Counted from the first letter of the stretch, positions 1-6,439 are shown. The stretch is DNA of 7,345 nucleotides from Maricaulis sp963976135 (GCF_963976135.1 NZ_CAXBKN010000116.1:1-7345), one strand, 5' to 3'. Numbers and translations: made by a program. The notes: generated by a model from the sequence alone, not told the origin.

Positions 1-3
1 CGG

Positions 4-903
4 CTAAATCAGCGCCTTGAGCGCCCGCGCAAAGGCAGCGCCCATATCCGGGCCCTGTTCGGGATAGAGATAGGGTTCGATCAATTCCAGCTCGATCAGG
101 GCCAGCCGGCCATCGAGGCCGCGCAGCATGTCAACACGCGCATAGAGCAAATCGCCCTCGACACACTCCAGCACCGAGCGAGCCAGCGCCAGCTCATCCG
201 CCGTCGGGTGATGGATTTCCTCACGCCCGCCATATTCCGACTGAACGCGATAATCGCCCGCCGCCGGAAGCTTGCGGGCGCAATGGGAAAACTCGCGGCC
301 GAAGAAAAGAAAGGCGTATTCGCCCTCCTGCGACACGGCTGGCAGAAAAGGCTGGACCATGCATTCGGCGATTGGCAGCATTTCCGGGGCTGGCAGGGCT
401 TCGCCGCGCCGGATCCGCGCCTGGCGCCAGGCGCCGCCGCCGAGCACAGGCTTGACGACGATGTCATCACTGCCCAGCGCATCGAAAGCACCGGCGATTG
501 TCGCCGCATCGGCGCGATCGGCCCACAGGGTCGGGATCATCGGGGCGCCGCGCGCCGCCAGATCCTTGAGATAGGTCTTGCGCTGGTTCCAGCGGAAGGT
601 CTCGAACGGATTGAGCAGGCGCGTCTTGCCGGCCATGGCTTCCAGAGCCGCCTCGAAAGCCGCGGGCTTTTGCATGTAATCCCAGCAGGTGCCGATCACG
701 GCGGCATCATATTGCGAGGCGTCAAAGTCCGGATCATCCCAGATACGCGTCACCAGCTCTATCCCGGCGTCCCGGCAGGCTGGTGCCAGGGCGGAGATCT
801 CGAGATCATATTCCCAGTAATCCTTGCGGGCCTCGGGATTGTCCTTGAGCATGCAGGCGGCGGAGAGAAAGGCGACATGTTTCATGCGGCGCTGCATAAG
901 CAT
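4..903 (-). CDS. ATP-grasp domain protein (RimK/glutathione synthetase-like, DcsG-like family)
   Basis: The 299-residue product looks like a soluble ATP-grasp ligase of the group that includes the cycloserine-pathway enzyme DcsG and many uncharacterised 'glutathione synthase/RimK-like' proteins. Visible motifs: an N-terminal Rossmann-like half with IWDDPDF (54-60) and GTCWDY (71-76); NQRKTYL (106-112) at the entry to the ATP-grasp fold; VVKPVLGGGAW (149-159), giving the nucleotide-contacting Lys151 and a glycine-rich loop; and ARVDML (255-260) followed by ELELIEP (271-277), which supplies the acidic metal ligands. Such enzymes activate a carboxylate as an acyl phosphate and join it to an amine or other nucleophile; the substrate cannot be read from sequence. 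Start: Met1, Met3 and Met7 are all possible and none has a clear Shine-Dalgarno. Met7 (base 885, MKHVAFL) fits the usual family N-terminus best. The gene is complete, with its TAG three bases inside the window edge. It is divergent from the kinase at 1082, and no biosynthetic partners are visible. Confidence 0.85.
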   Translation of the reverse strand: MLMQRRMKHVAFLSAACMLKDNPEARKDYWEYDLEISALAPACRDAGIELVTRIWDDPDFDASQYDAAVIGTCWDYMQKPAAFEAALEAMAGKTRLLNPFETFRWNQRKTYLKDLAARGAPMIPTLWADRADAATIAGAFDALGSDDIVVKPVLGGGAWRQARIRRGEALPAPEMLPIAECMVQPFLPAVSQEGEYAFLFFGREFSHCARKLPAAGDYRVQSEYGGREEIHHPTADELALARSVLECVEGDLLYARVDMLRGLDGRLALIELELIEPYLYPEQGPDMGAAFARALKALI

Positions 904-958
904 TTATCGCCAGGCTGGAAACCGGTTTTGCGGATCGGAAACGGGGCAGGCGGGGAAA

Positions 959-985
959 ACTTGCGGCGCGTCAATGCCCGCAAGT
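959..985. repeat. 8-bp perfect inverted repeat in the divergent intergenic region
   Basis: ACTTGCGG at 959-966 is repeated as its exact reverse complement CCGCAAGT at 978-985, with an 11-base spacer. It lies in the 178-base gap between the divergent ATP-grasp and kinase genes. It could be an operator or a stem-loop in either transcript. No regulator gene sits next to it, and no convincing -35/-10 pair was found around it. Confidence 0.4.
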
Positions 986-1005
986 CTTGCTGTATGGCGC
1001 GGTCA

Positions 1006-1015
1006 GGGTTAACCC
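1006..1015. repeat. 10-bp perfect palindrome GGGTTAACCC
   Basis: GGGTTAACCC is fully self-complementary and lies 66 bases before the kinase start. A further TTAACCTTAA (1055-1064) sits just ahead of the kinase ribosome binding site. TTAACC resembles half of the CtrA box used in Caulobacter-type bacteria, but no pair with the required seven-base spacing is present here, so the palindrome is recorded without a function. Confidence 0.3.
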
Positions 1016-1081
1016 ACATCCAGGCCGAGAGGCAGCCCGCCAGCCCAGCCGGGCTTAACCTTAATGATCGAGAGACCCGCC

Positions 1082-2089
1082 ATGACCGCGACCCGCTTTG
1101 ACGTTCTTGCCGTTGGAAATGCCATTGTCGACGTGTTGTCGCCGGCCACCGACGCCTTCCTCGCCGACGAGGGTATTGCGCGCGACGCCATGACGCTGAT
1201 CGATGAAGAGCGCGCCCGCACCCTCTATGAGCGTATGCAGCCCGGCAAGGAAGCCTCCGGCGGATCGGCCGCCAATACCGTCGCCGGGATCGCTTCGCTC
1301 GGTGGCCGCGCCGCCTATATCGGCAAGGTCGCTGATGACCAGCTGGGCGAGATCTTCAGCCATGATATCCGCGCCATCGGTGTCGACTTCGCCTCGACAC
1401 CGCTGAAGGGCGGTCCGGCGACCGCGCGCTGTCTCATCAATGTGACCCCCGATGCCGGCCGTTCAATGTCGACTTTCCTGGGCGCCGCAGCCCTGGTGAC
1501 CGAGGATGATGTCGAGGCCGGTGCCGACGCGCTTCGCGCTTCGAGCATTGTCTATCTGGAGGGCTATCTGTTTGATCGTGAAGAGGCCAAGCGCGCCTAT
1601 GTGCGCGCCGCCGAGCTCGCCGCCGCCGCTGGCCGCAAGACGGCGCTGACCCTGTCGGATACATTCTGCGTTGCGCGCCACCGCGCCGCCTTCCGCCATC
1701 TCGTCGCCAATCATATCGATATTCTGCTCGCCAATGAGGCGGAAATCACGGCGCTCTACGAAACCGAGGATTTCGACCTCGCCATCGAAATGTGCCGCCG
1801 CGATGTCGCCATCGCCGCCGTGACGCGAAGTGACAAGGGCGCCGTCTTGTTGCGTGACAAGGAAACCGTCACCATCAAGGCCGAACCAGTCTCGGAATTG
1901 GTCGACACGACAGGCGCGGGCGACCTGTTTGCCGCCGGCTTCCTGCTCGGCCTGGCACAGGATAGAAGCCTTGCGGAATCCGGCCGGATGGGGGCGATTT
2001 GCGCCGCTGAAATCATTTCTCACTTCGGCGCGCGCCCCGAATGCAGTCTTAAAACACTCGCCGAGGACGCCGGGATCCCTTTTGAGTAA
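1082..2089 (+). CDS. PfkB-family carbohydrate/nucleoside kinase, probable adenosine kinase
   Basis: This 335-residue cytoplasmic kinase belongs to the ribokinase/PfkB superfamily and transfers the ATP gamma-phosphate to a sugar or nucleoside hydroxyl. GNAIVD (12-17) starts the fold. GGSAANTVAG (60-69) is the first PfkB signature and contacts the sugar. LANEAE (216-221) and VTRSDKGAVL (247-256) are the conserved late strands. DTTGAGDLFAAGF (275-287) is the second signature, with anion-hole glycines and catalytic base Asp281. Overall length and motifs match alphaproteobacterial proteins annotated as adenosine kinase (adenosine to AMP salvage), but ribokinase-like or other sugar specificity cannot be excluded. 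The start was set at base 1082 because GAGAG (1069-1073) is well placed before it; an in-frame ATG at 1064 has no such site. Transcribed alone, it is divergent from the ATP-grasp gene and ends 168 bases before the next coding region. Confidence 0.9.
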   Translation: MTATRFDVLAVGNAIVDVLSPATDAFLADEGIARDAMTLIDEERARTLYERMQPGKEASGGSAANTVAGIASLGGRAAYIGKVADDQLGEIFSHDIRAIGVDFASTPLKGGPATARCLINVTPDAGRSMSTFLGAAALVTEDDVEAGADALRASSIVYLEGYLFDREEAKRAYVRAAELAAAAGRKTALTLSDTFCVARHRAAFRHLVANHIDILLANEAEITALYETEDFDLAIEMCRRDVAIAAVTRSDKGAVLLRDKETVTIKAEPVSELVDTTGAGDLFAAGFLLGLAQDRSLAESGRMGAICAAEIISHFGARPECSLKTLAEDAGIPFE

Positions 2090-2138
2090 GGCCTGGCCGC
2101 AAATTCGATTCAATTCTTAATGAAAATTGTCCGGCATT

Positions 2139-2153
2139 TTAACCACAATTCAA
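2139..2153 (+). promoter_or_regulatory. Near-consensus CtrA-type box
   Basis: TTAA-CCACAAT-TCAA matches the established CtrA pattern TTAA-N7-TTAA with exact spacing and one mismatch in the second half. It lies about 105 bases before the GGDEF-EAL start, with a GATTC (GANTC, CcrM-type methylation site) at 2107-2111. Both are features of cell-cycle-controlled promoters in Caulobacter-like bacteria. Single near-matches occur by chance, and the same bases also form a hairpin (2141-2159). Confidence 0.3.
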
Positions 2154-2244
2154 GTGGTTGCCCCCATCCTGCATCGTGAGAACTGGCCGGCTTTCCGTCC
2201 TGCCAGAGGTTTTGATGGTGTAGGCGCGATCCGAAAGGGTCGCG
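2141..2244 (+). promoter_or_regulatory. Structured leader of the GGDEF-EAL gene: three consecutive stem-loops
   Basis: Three hairpins can be drawn by hand in the 168-base gap. The first is AACCAC/GTGGTT (2141-2146 with 2154-2159, 7-base loop). The second is CTGGC/GCCAG (2183-2187 with 2202-2206) enclosing CGG-CTTT-CCG and a four-base bulge. The third is CGCGATCC/GGGTCGCG (2225-2232 with 2237-2244), eight pairs including one G-T, capped by a GAAA tetraloop and ending three bases before the AGGGG ribosome binding site (2248-2252). TGCCCC at 2159-2164 is exactly complementary to GGGGCA at 2249-2254, so an alternative fold hiding the ribosome binding site is possible. No known riboswitch class, including the cyclic-di-GMP ones, was recognised. 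The transcription start is unknown, so it is not certain that all three hairpins are transcribed. Confidence 0.35.
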
Positions 2245-2257
2245 ATCAGGGGCAGAC

Positions 2258-4351
2258 ATGGCACCTATCCGCAAGGCGATATCGCGAGTGATGCGATCTC
2301 TGGTGATGAAGTTCACGCTTCTCACCGGCATGCTGATTTTTGCGACCACATTGATGCTGATGACGCTGGAGAACATCGCGGCCCAGCGGGAGACCCGCAA
2401 TCTACTCGCGGAGAGCTCGATCGCGCGCCTGCAGTCGACGACGGACCGGATTGCCGGCGCCATCGCCAGCAATGATACTGAATTCGTCCAGCGCTATCTC
2501 ACTGAAATGCTGGCCTCGCTCGACCTGTCCGAGGTTTATGCCCTGAATAATCGCCGCGAAGTCCTCGGCAGCGCCTATCCCGAGGGCGAAGCGCCCGAAC
2601 ACCTGTCGCAGTCTGATCTTGCCGTCATGGCGCTGGGCGCCGGCGATCGCCGCGCCGCGCTGAACGCTGCGACCCTGCAGGTCGCCGTGCCCGTCTATAC
2701 CGAGAGCCGCCGCCTGGTCGGTGTTGTCTATGCCAGCCAGGAGCTCACCGAGCTGATCCGGTCGCGCAATGCCGCGCTACGGCGCCAGACCTTCATTGCC
2801 CTGTTTGCTCTGGGGATTTTCCTGCCGCTGGCGGCCCTGATTGTCGGCCGGGCGCTGAAACCGGTGCAGACACTGACCGATGCCGCACGGCTGGCCTCGT
2901 CGAAAACCCTCGACATGCGCATCGACGTCCATACAGGCGATGAGCTGGAAGTGCTCGCCAATGCCTTCAACCGCATGTTTGCGCGCCTCGACGGCAATCT
3001 CAAACGCATCCACCGCCTCGCCTATGTCGACCTCGTCACCGAGCTCCCCAATCGTGAGCGCTTCCGCAAGGAAACCGAACGGGTTTCGCGCAAGGCGCTG
3101 GAAGATGGCGAAACCGGTGCTGTACTCTTTCTTGATCTCGACCGGTTCAAGCGCGTCAATGACAGCCTGGGCATAGGCGAAGGCGACCGCATGCTCGAAA
3201 TGGTCGCGCGGCGCCTGTCGGAAGTGACACGCGGCTGCGACCTTGCCGCTGGCGGCGATGGCGAACCGAGCCTGGTTGCCCGTCTGGGTGGCGATGAATT
3301 TACCGTCCTCCTGCCCGAGATCGACGAGCCGGCAGACGCGGCCCGGATTGCCAACAAGCTGGTCGACGCCATTCGTCTGCCGTTTGAAATCTCGGGTCAC
3401 CAGGTCTTCCTGGGCGTCTCGATCGGCATTGCCGTCTTCCCGCAGGACGGGGCCGACCCGGAATCCCTGATCCGCCATGCCGACCTCGCCATGGCCCACG
3501 CCAAGCGCGACGGGGGCTCTGCGGCCCGTTTCTTCGAACCGGCGATGAATCAGTCAGCCTTTGAACGCCTGGTGCTGGAAAACGAGCTGCGCGATGCGGT
3601 GCATCAGGATCAGCTGGTCGTCTTCTATCAGCCCAAGATCGACATGAAGACGGGCATCGTCGCCGGAGCCGAGGCACTGGTGCGCTGGCAGCATCCCACC
3701 GCGGGTCTGTTATCGCCAGGCGCCTTCATCGAGGCCGCCGAGGAATGTGGCCTGATCGGCGAGATCGGCGACTGGGTCTTGCGCGCTGCCTGCCGTGAAG
3801 GGGCCCGCTGGCGCACGCTGGGGATTGAAATTCCCGTCGCCGTCAATGTCTCGGCCATGCAGTTCGAACGTGAAGGCTTCGCCGAATCCGTGCTGCACGC
3901 GCTGGAACTGGCCGACCTGCCGCCACACCTGCTCGAACTGGAACTCACCGAGTCGATCGCGATGGAAAACCCCGAGCGCGCCATCGTCCAGGTTCAGCCC
4001 CTGCGCGATCGCGGCGTCAATTTCGCCATTGATGATTTCGGCACCGGCCATTCCTCGCTCTCCTATCTGACCCGCATGCCGTTTGACGTGTTCAAGATCG
4101 ACCAGAGCTTTGTGCGCGACATGACCACCGATCCGCATGCCCGCATCGTCGTCGAGACCATTCTGGCCATGGCCAAGGCGCTGAAGCTGGAAACCGTCGC
4201 TGAGGGCGTCGAGACCCAGGAACAGTTTGAAATGCTGCGGGCCGAGGGCGCCACCCTGGCCCAGGGCTTCCTGTTTGCGCGTCCGATGCCGGCCAGCGAT
4301 TTCGTCGAATACACGCAAGGCGGTTCCGCCCTTCGTGCGGTGGCTGAATAG
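2258..4351 (+). CDS. Membrane-anchored HAMP-GGDEF-EAL cyclic-di-GMP enzyme
   Basis: This 697-residue inner-membrane signalling protein makes and/or degrades cyclic di-GMP. Order: TM1 about 18-36; a periplasmic sensor-like segment about 37-175 of unassigned family; TM2 about 178-197; HAMP about 197-250; GGDEF about 255-430; EAL about 440-685. The cyclase half has Asp293 in FLDLDRFK, Asn301-Asp302 and an intact GGDEF loop (344-348), with RGCD (325-328) as an I-site candidate. About ten extra residues separate that RxxD from the loop compared with PleD. The phosphodiesterase half keeps every catalytic-type residue: Glu472 (EALVRW), Asn530, Glu562 (ELTE), Asp592-Asp593 (DDFGTG), Lys613, Glu649 and Gln669. 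Both activities are therefore possible, and which dominates cannot be told from sequence. AGGGG six bases before the ATG supports the start. It is probably its own transcription unit, followed by a strong hairpin. Confidence 0.95.
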   Translation: MAPIRKAISRVMRSLVMKFTLLTGMLIFATTLMLMTLENIAAQRETRNLLAESSIARLQSTTDRIAGAIASNDTEFVQRYLTEMLASLDLSEVYALNNRREVLGSAYPEGEAPEHLSQSDLAVMALGAGDRRAALNAATLQVAVPVYTESRRLVGVVYASQELTELIRSRNAALRRQTFIALFALGIFLPLAALIVGRALKPVQTLTDAARLASSKTLDMRIDVHTGDELEVLANAFNRMFARLDGNLKRIHRLAYVDLVTELPNRERFRKETERVSRKALEDGETGAVLFLDLDRFKRVNDSLGIGEGDRMLEMVARRLSEVTRGCDLAAGGDGEPSLVARLGGDEFTVLLPEIDEPADAARIANKLVDAIRLPFEISGHQVFLGVSIGIAVFPQDGADPESLIRHADLAMAHAKRDGGSAARFFEPAMNQSAFERLVLENELRDAVHQDQLVVFYQPKIDMKTGIVAGAEALVRWQHPTAGLLSPGAFIEAAEECGLIGEIGDWVLRAACREGARWRTLGIEIPVAVNVSAMQFEREGFAESVLHALELADLPPHLLELELTESIAMENPERAIVQVQPLRDRGVNFAIDDFGTGHSSLSYLTRMPFDVFKIDQSFVRDMTTDPHARIVVETILAMAKALKLETVAEGVETQEQFEMLRAEGATLAQGFLFARPMPASDFVEYTQGGSALRAVAE

Positions 4352-4356
4352 TCTGA

Positions 4357-4388
4357 CAGACCAGCCGGGCCGGCGCCCGCATGGTCTG
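4357..4388 (+). terminator. Strong hairpin after the GGDEF-EAL gene, no T-run
   Basis: CAGACCA (4357-4363) pairs perfectly with TGGTCTG (4382-4388). Inside it, CGGGC (4366-4370) pairs with GCCCG (4375-4379) around a CGGC loop. It begins six bases after the stop codon. There is no T-run after it, so it is not a textbook intrinsic terminator; it may act as a weak terminator or protect the 3' end of the mRNA. The candidate hslV promoter begins five bases downstream. Confidence 0.45.
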
Positions 4389-4392
4389 AGGG

Positions 4393-4421
4393 CTTGATCG
4401 CAGCCGCCACTGCGGCCACAT
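4393..4421 (+). promoter_or_regulatory. Candidate RpoH (sigma-32) heat-shock promoter of hslV
   Basis: CTTGAT (4393-4398) and CCACAT (4416-4421) are separated by 17 bases. They resemble the alphaproteobacterial RpoH pattern of a CTTGAA -35 element and a CCANAT-like -10 element about 17 bases apart; the only deviation in the core is the last base of the -35. Transcription would begin near 4428, about 20 bases before the hslV start, a short leader that still includes the GGAGAG site (4439-4444). hslV is a classic heat-shock gene, which raises the prior. A small inverted repeat, CTGTG-TGTG-CACAG (4422-4435), covers the predicted start point. Confidence 0.45.
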
Positions 4422-4448
4422 CTGTGTGTGCACAGAGTGGAGAGCGCA

Positions 4449-5012
4449 ATGCCCAACCCATCAACGACCGACGCGACCCAATGGCGCGGCACCACCATCC
4501 TCGCCGTGCGCAAGGGCAAGACCGTGGTCATCGCCGGCGATGGCCAGGTCTCCTTCGGCCCGACGGTGATGAAGGGCAATGCCAGGAAGGTCCGCCGTCT
4601 TGCTGACGGCAAGGTCGTCGCCGGTTTTGCCGGCTCCACCGCCGACGCCTTCGCCCTGTTCGAGCGCCTCGAGGCCAAGCTCGAGCAATATCCCTCACAG
4701 CTCGCCCGCGCCTGTGTCGAGCTGGCCAAGGACTGGCGCACCGACCGTTACCTGCGCAAGCTCGACGCCATGCTGATCGTCGCCGACACGACCGCCACCT
4801 TCGTTCTGACCGGGGCCGGCGATGTGCTGGAACCGGAACACGGCGTCGTCGCTGTCGGCTCCGGCGGCAATTATGCCAGCTCGGCGGCCCGCGCCCTGCT
4901 CGATTACGAGCCTGACCCGGAAATCATCACCCGCAAGGCGATGGCGATCGCGGCCGAGATCTGTATCTACACCAATGAAAATCTCACCATCGAGACGCTG
5001 ACGGCGGAATAG
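4449..5012 (+). CDS. hslV: HslV, peptidase subunit of the ATP-dependent HslUV protease
   Basis: HslV is the proteasome-beta-like threonine peptidase that forms a double hexameric ring and degrades proteins unfolded and fed in by the HslU ATPase in the cytoplasm. The 187-residue product has a 14-residue propeptide ending ...QWRG, then TTILAVRKG. Autoprocessing should expose Thr15 as the nucleophile. In mature numbering Thr1, Asp17, Lys33 (in GNARKVRRL) and Ser124 (in GSGGN) fall where the catalytic and supporting residues of E. coli HslV lie. AGDGQVSFG, AGFAGSTADAF, AKDWRTDR and ICIYTNENLTIETL are family hallmarks. The start at 4449 is chosen because GGAGAG lies five bases upstream; an upstream GTG (4428) would add seven residues without such a site. 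The next gene is convergent and begins its stop codon seven bases later, so hslU is not co-transcribed downstream. A heat-shock promoter candidate lies just upstream. Confidence 0.97.
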   Translation: MPNPSTTDATQWRGTTILAVRKGKTVVIAGDGQVSFGPTVMKGNARKVRRLADGKVVAGFAGSTADAFALFERLEAKLEQYPSQLARACVELAKDWRTDRYLRKLDAMLIVADTTATFVLTGAGDVLEPEHGVVAVGSGGNYASSAARALLDYEPDPEIITRKAMAIAAEICIYTNENLTIETLTAE

Positions 5013-5019
5013 CGCCTGC

Positions 5020-5508
5020 TCAGACCAGCTCCCGCGCCGCGGCCAGAAAACAGATGGAGGTCGCCAGCGATCCGGCCGTACGCCAGTGATTGAGGCCGGT
5101 CCAGCGCCGGACATAATCCGACCAGTAGAGCTCCGCCGCCTCATCGCCCGGGTCGAATGCGTCCAGGCGCTTGTTCATCGGCACATTGCCGAATGCCGTG
5201 ACGAGAAAGACCGTCACCAGATAGAGCCCGGCACCGAGATAGATCAGCGACTGGCCCGGGCCACTCAGCCGGATCAGAGCATAGGCGGCGAGGCCATAAA
5301 CGGCTGGCAGCAACAGGACAAAGGCCGTCAGGAAGATCGAGCGCAGGACCGTGCGATTGATCTGCTGCATCGCTTCGATCCCGCCAGCAGGGCGGGCCAG
5401 TGCCAGACCGCGCATGATGAAATCGGAGAATGAAAGGAATACGCCGCCGACGACCGCGCTGACCAGCGCGATCGAAAGACAGGCGAGAACGAGAAGATTG
5501 GTGATCAT
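5020..5508 (-). CDS. DUF1772 / anthrone-oxygenase-like small membrane protein
   Basis: The 162-residue product has about four hydrophobic helices (about 4-27, 57-79, 86-106, 142-158). Its short conserved motifs resemble the DUF1772 family: GNVPMN (107-112) after the third helix, then YWSDYVRRWTGLNHWRT (128-144), with Trp129, Trp136, Asn140 and Arg143 in the expected pattern. Some relatives are described as anthrone oxygenases; the function of most bacterial members is unknown, so no substrate is assigned. The start at 5508 follows a strong GGGAGGG site. The reading frame stays open upstream to 5757, but that part overlaps the preceding gene and lacks such a site. It is the second gene of an operon with the NmrA-like gene (28-base gap) and is presumably controlled by the divergent TetR protein. 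It converges on hslV, with only seven bases between the stop codons. Confidence 0.82.
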   Translation of the reverse strand: MITNLLVLACLSIALVSAVVGGVFLSFSDFIMRGLALARPAGGIEAMQQINRTVLRSIFLTAFVLLLPAVYGLAAYALIRLSGPGQSLIYLGAGLYLVTVFLVTAFGNVPMNKRLDAFDPGDEAAELYWSDYVRRWTGLNHWRTAGSLATSICFLAAARELV

Positions 5509-5536
5509 GATGCCCTCCCTGGGCGGATGAGCCGCT

Positions 5537-6415
5537 TCAGGCGGCCAGCGACCAGGCGCCACTGCCGGCGGCGTCATGGGCAAAGTCGAGGAAATCGACC
5601 GGCTTGCGCCCCAGCGCCCGTTCGACTCCGTCACCCAGCCGGGCATTGCGGCCGTCGAGCACGGTGGCAAAGAGATAGTCCAGCAACCAGACCATGCCTT
5701 CAGGTGCGCCGGACTGCACCAGGGCGTCGATGAAGGCCTCGTGCGGGATGTCGACAAAGCGCACGGCGCGGCCTGTCGCGGCGCTGATCTCGGCGGCAGC
5801 GGCGGCGAAACTCATCAGTCGCGGCCCGGTCACGTCATAGACCTCGCTGGCATGACCCGCCTGGGTCAAGGCCGCAATCGCGACCTCGGCAATATCATTG
5901 GCGTCGACGAAGGGTTCGAGCGCATCGCCGGCCGGCAGGGCGATCTCGCCGGCCTGGACCATGTGGACGAATTCGCCCTCGGTGAAATTCTGGTTGAACC
6001 AGCTGGCGCGCACGATGGTCCAGTCCATGCCCGACGCCTGCACGATGCGCTCGGCGGCCTGGGCCTCGTCCTCGCCGCGCCCCGACAGCAGGACGATCCG
6101 GCCGACACCGGCGGTCTTCGCCATGCCGACAAAGGCGGTGATCGCCTCGGTCGCGCCGGGCACGGCAAGATCGGGGGCAAAGGTGAGATAGACGGCGCTC
6201 ACCCCGGTCAGCACGGCGGCCCAGCCGGCCGGCTTGTCCCAGTCGAAGGACGCGGCGGCATTGCGCGAGGCCAGACGCACGGCATGACCCATGCGCATCA
6301 GCCCCTCGGCAACGCGGCGCCCGGTCTTGCCAGTGGCGCCGACCACCAGGATGAGGCCGTTCTGATTGACGGGATGCCGGCTGGCGGCGGGCTTGGCGGT
6401 CTTGCGATCGAACAT
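5537..6415 (-). CDS. NmrA-like NAD(P)-binding atypical SDR protein
   Basis: This 292-residue cytoplasmic protein belongs to the NmrA/atypical short-chain dehydrogenase family. LILVVGATGKTGRRV (21-35) forms the first beta-strand and the GxxGxxG dinucleotide loop (Gly26, Gly29, Gly32). VLLSGRGE (108-115), MDWTIVRASWFNQNF (130-144) and PFVDANDIAEVAIAAL (168-183) are typical downstream elements. The classical YxxxK catalytic pair is not evident, as usual in this family, so the protein may be a reductase (quinone or azo type) or a redox-sensing NAD(P)-binding protein. About 20 residues precede the first strand, more than usual. The ATG at 6415 is supported by CAGGAGA placed five bases before it. 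First gene of a two-gene operon with the DUF1772 gene and divergent from tetR; two palindromic operators in the shared promoter region imply repression by that TetR protein. Confidence 0.88.
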   Translation of the reverse strand: MFDRKTAKPAASRHPVNQNGLILVVGATGKTGRRVAEGLMRMGHAVRLASRNAAASFDWDKPAGWAAVLTGVSAVYLTFAPDLAVPGATEAITAFVGMAKTAGVGRIVLLSGRGEDEAQAAERIVQASGMDWTIVRASWFNQNFTEGEFVHMVQAGEIALPAGDALEPFVDANDIAEVAIAALTQAGHASEVYDVTGPRLMSFAAAAAEISAATGRAVRFVDIPHEAFIDALVQSGAPEGMVWLLDYLFATVLDGRNARLGDGVERALGRKPVDFLDFAHDAAGSGAWSLAA

Positions 6416-6439
6416 GATGCTCTCCTGTTTCGCTGTTTT

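Noticed and set aside
1055..1064. TTAACCTTAA as a CtrA box ahead of the kinase.
   Set aside because: The two TTAA halves are two bases apart, not the required seven.
208..1101. A 297-codon plus-strand open frame opposite the ATP-grasp gene, running into the kinase start.
   Set aside because: No recognisable domain, and it overlaps the kinase ribosome site and start; the minus-strand frame carries the ATP-grasp motifs.
2141..2159. Rho-independent terminator for the kinase gene.
   Set aside because: The six-pair stem is weak and is followed by GCCCCC rather than a T-run; the T residues are upstream.
2225..2257. The GAAA-capped stem as part of a cyclic-di-GMP (GEMM) riboswitch.
   Set aside because: The conserved GEMM core and tetraloop receptor are not visible; a GNRA loop alone is not enough.
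2777..4741. Long minus-strand open frames (about 240 and 343 codons) opposite the GGDEF-EAL and hslV genes.
   Set aside because: They lie antisense to well-recognised domains, show no family motifs, and are expected in GC-rich DNA where stop codons are rare off-frame.
5509..5757. N-terminal extension of the DUF1772 frame to 245 residues.
   Set aside because: The extra part overlaps the NmrA coding sequence out of frame, and the ATG at 5508 has a strong GGGAGGG site and begins at the first membrane helix.
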